Assembly (NCBI GenBank): GCA_001787465.1
Contig: MFXJ01000094.1
Location: 4,375-10,102 of the forward strand
DNA length: 5,728 bases
Reading direction: 5' to 3'
Origin: Candidatus Peregrinibacteria bacterium RIFOXYB2_FULL_32_7
Lineage (GTDB): Bacteria; Patescibacteriota; Gracilibacteria; UBA1369; GWF2-33-10
In this document: positions 5,272 to 5,728 of the stretch, one piece after another
How the letters are laid out: each line of letters opens with the position of its first letter
How positions within the stretch are numbered: the first letter of the stretch is position 1
Made by a program: the position numbers and the translations under genes
Notes under the pieces: model-generated
Database searches by the model: none
What the model was told of the DNA's origin: nothing
What the model saw: only the letters and a program-made list of their open reading frames with translations

Positions 5272-5728
5272 CTACCAATTTTCTGGTCTTGTGGGAGATA
5301 ATGAAATTTTTGGATAAGCTCTCTGGTCCCACCATAACCTTAAAGCCTCATGGCTATTTAAATAATCAATGTTTAATTTTACAGGAAGTTGAGTGTGACT
5401 CGCCCATTCATGTTGAATTGCAATCTTTTTATTAATTAAATCTTCATTTATTAAAAATAAAAAAGGGATAAGCCTATAAGCAAACCAGTCTGGTTTGCCA
5501 ATTGAAGTCACCGTATACTCAATTAAAACAATTCCAGAATAATTAATTGATTTTTTGTATTCTTCAACCCCATTAGCCAGTTCAATGGCAATTTTATCTG
5601 CTGTTATTTTAATATTTTGAGCTTTAGAATACATATTTAAATGAGCATAAACAGCACCAGTATTTAATAAAAAGAATAATCCTATAAAAACAGATAAAAC
5701 TTTTTTTGAATTAAAATATTTTTTAAAT
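5272..5728 (-). CDS. Exported protein of unknown function, partial (start beyond the right edge)
   Basis: I do not recognise this protein. The frame is open from the right edge (first full codon 5727-5725) to a TAG at 5274-5272, giving 151 visible residues. The edge sequence encodes a signal peptide: basic KKYFNSKK (2-9), a hydrophobic core VLSVFIGLFFLL (10-21) and a cleavage site after NTGAVYA (22-28) that obeys the -3/-1 rule. The first ATG inside the window (5634-5632) is therefore an internal Met, residue 32, just past the cleavage site; the real start is a few codons outside. The mature part is about 123 residues with no cysteine, so it is neither a lipoprotein nor disulfide-bonded. It has no second membrane helix and has several tryptophans (81, 108, 132, 133, 151). 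Alternating hydrophobic stretches such as GIVLIEYTV (65-73) suggest a small beta-rich periplasmic or secreted protein. It is first in view of the minus-strand run, 26 bp before the SDR gene. A link to glycan assembly rests on position only. Confidence 0.75.
   Translation of the reverse strand, partial: FKKYFNSKKVLSVFIGLFFLLNTGAVYAHLNMYSKAQNIKITADKIAIELANGVEEYKKSINYSGIVLIEYTVTSIGKPDWFAYRLIPFLFLINEDLINKKIAIQHEWASHTQLPVKLNIDYLNSHEALRLWWDQRAYPKISLSPTRPENW

Noticed and set aside
5246..5335. In-frame upstream ATG at 5335 for the SDR, extending it to 287 residues
   Set aside because: The extra 30 residues are not part of the SDR fold, would overlap the exported-protein gene by 64 bases, and the ATG at 5245 puts the cofactor motif at the normal distance from the N terminus.
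1..5728. Search by eye for tRNA or rRNA genes, CRISPR arrays, transposases, terminal inverted repeats and phage genes
   Set aside because: The window is filled by eight well-packed genes and one 135-bp intergenic region, and I saw no repeat array, structured RNA or mobile-element protein.

Overview
The window is AT-rich bacterial DNA that is almost entirely coding. It reads as an internal slice of a cell-surface polysaccharide (O-antigen, capsule or exopolysaccharide) locus. The genes encode nucleotide-sugar enzymes, a cytosolic family-2 glycosyltransferase, a methyltransferase, a GtrA-type membrane protein and one unrecognised exported protein. TAA, TAG and TGA are all used as stops, which fits the standard bacterial code. 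None of the seven visible start codons has a Shine-Dalgarno sequence, and one TAnnTTTG-like box occurs upstream of a gene. Both would suit Bacteroidota, but they also occur by chance or in other AT-rich groups, so I leave the taxonomy open.

Layout, left to right. (1) 1-522, minus: N-terminal half of a GDP-L-fucose synthase (fcl/wcaG type), running off the left edge. (2) 523-657: divergent intergenic region with candidate promoters for both sides and a perfect 6-1-6 palindrome just before the plus-strand genes. (3) 658-2126, plus: a two-gene unit of a dolichol-phosphate-sugar-synthase-like glycosyltransferase and a class I SAM methyltransferase, joined by an ATGA overlap. (4) 2123-5728, minus: a compact run of five genes. 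In transcription order these are an exported protein of unknown function (its 5' end lies beyond the right edge), a short-chain dehydrogenase, a Gfo/Idh/MocA oxidoreductase, a UDP-glucose-4-epimerase-like NAD-dependent epimerase and a GtrA-family protein. Spacings in that run are 26 bp, a 1-base overlap, 2 bp and a 4-base overlap, so it very probably forms one transcript.

How they may work together (inference): Fcl would make GDP-L-fucose or a relative. The dehydrogenase, Gfo/Idh protein and epimerase would remodel a second nucleotide sugar by oxidation, reduction or epimerisation. The glycosyltransferase would load a sugar onto a polyprenyl phosphate, and GtrA would help move that lipid-linked sugar across the inner membrane. 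The methyltransferase may modify the glycan or its lipid carrier. The plus and minus units converge and their stop codons overlap by four bases.

There is no RNA gene, CRISPR array, insertion sequence or phage gene visible. I do not see a clearly new system. The most novel item is the exported protein at the right edge: its frame continues upstream of its first ATG into a typical signal peptide, so a caller that starts at that ATG would hide its export signal.
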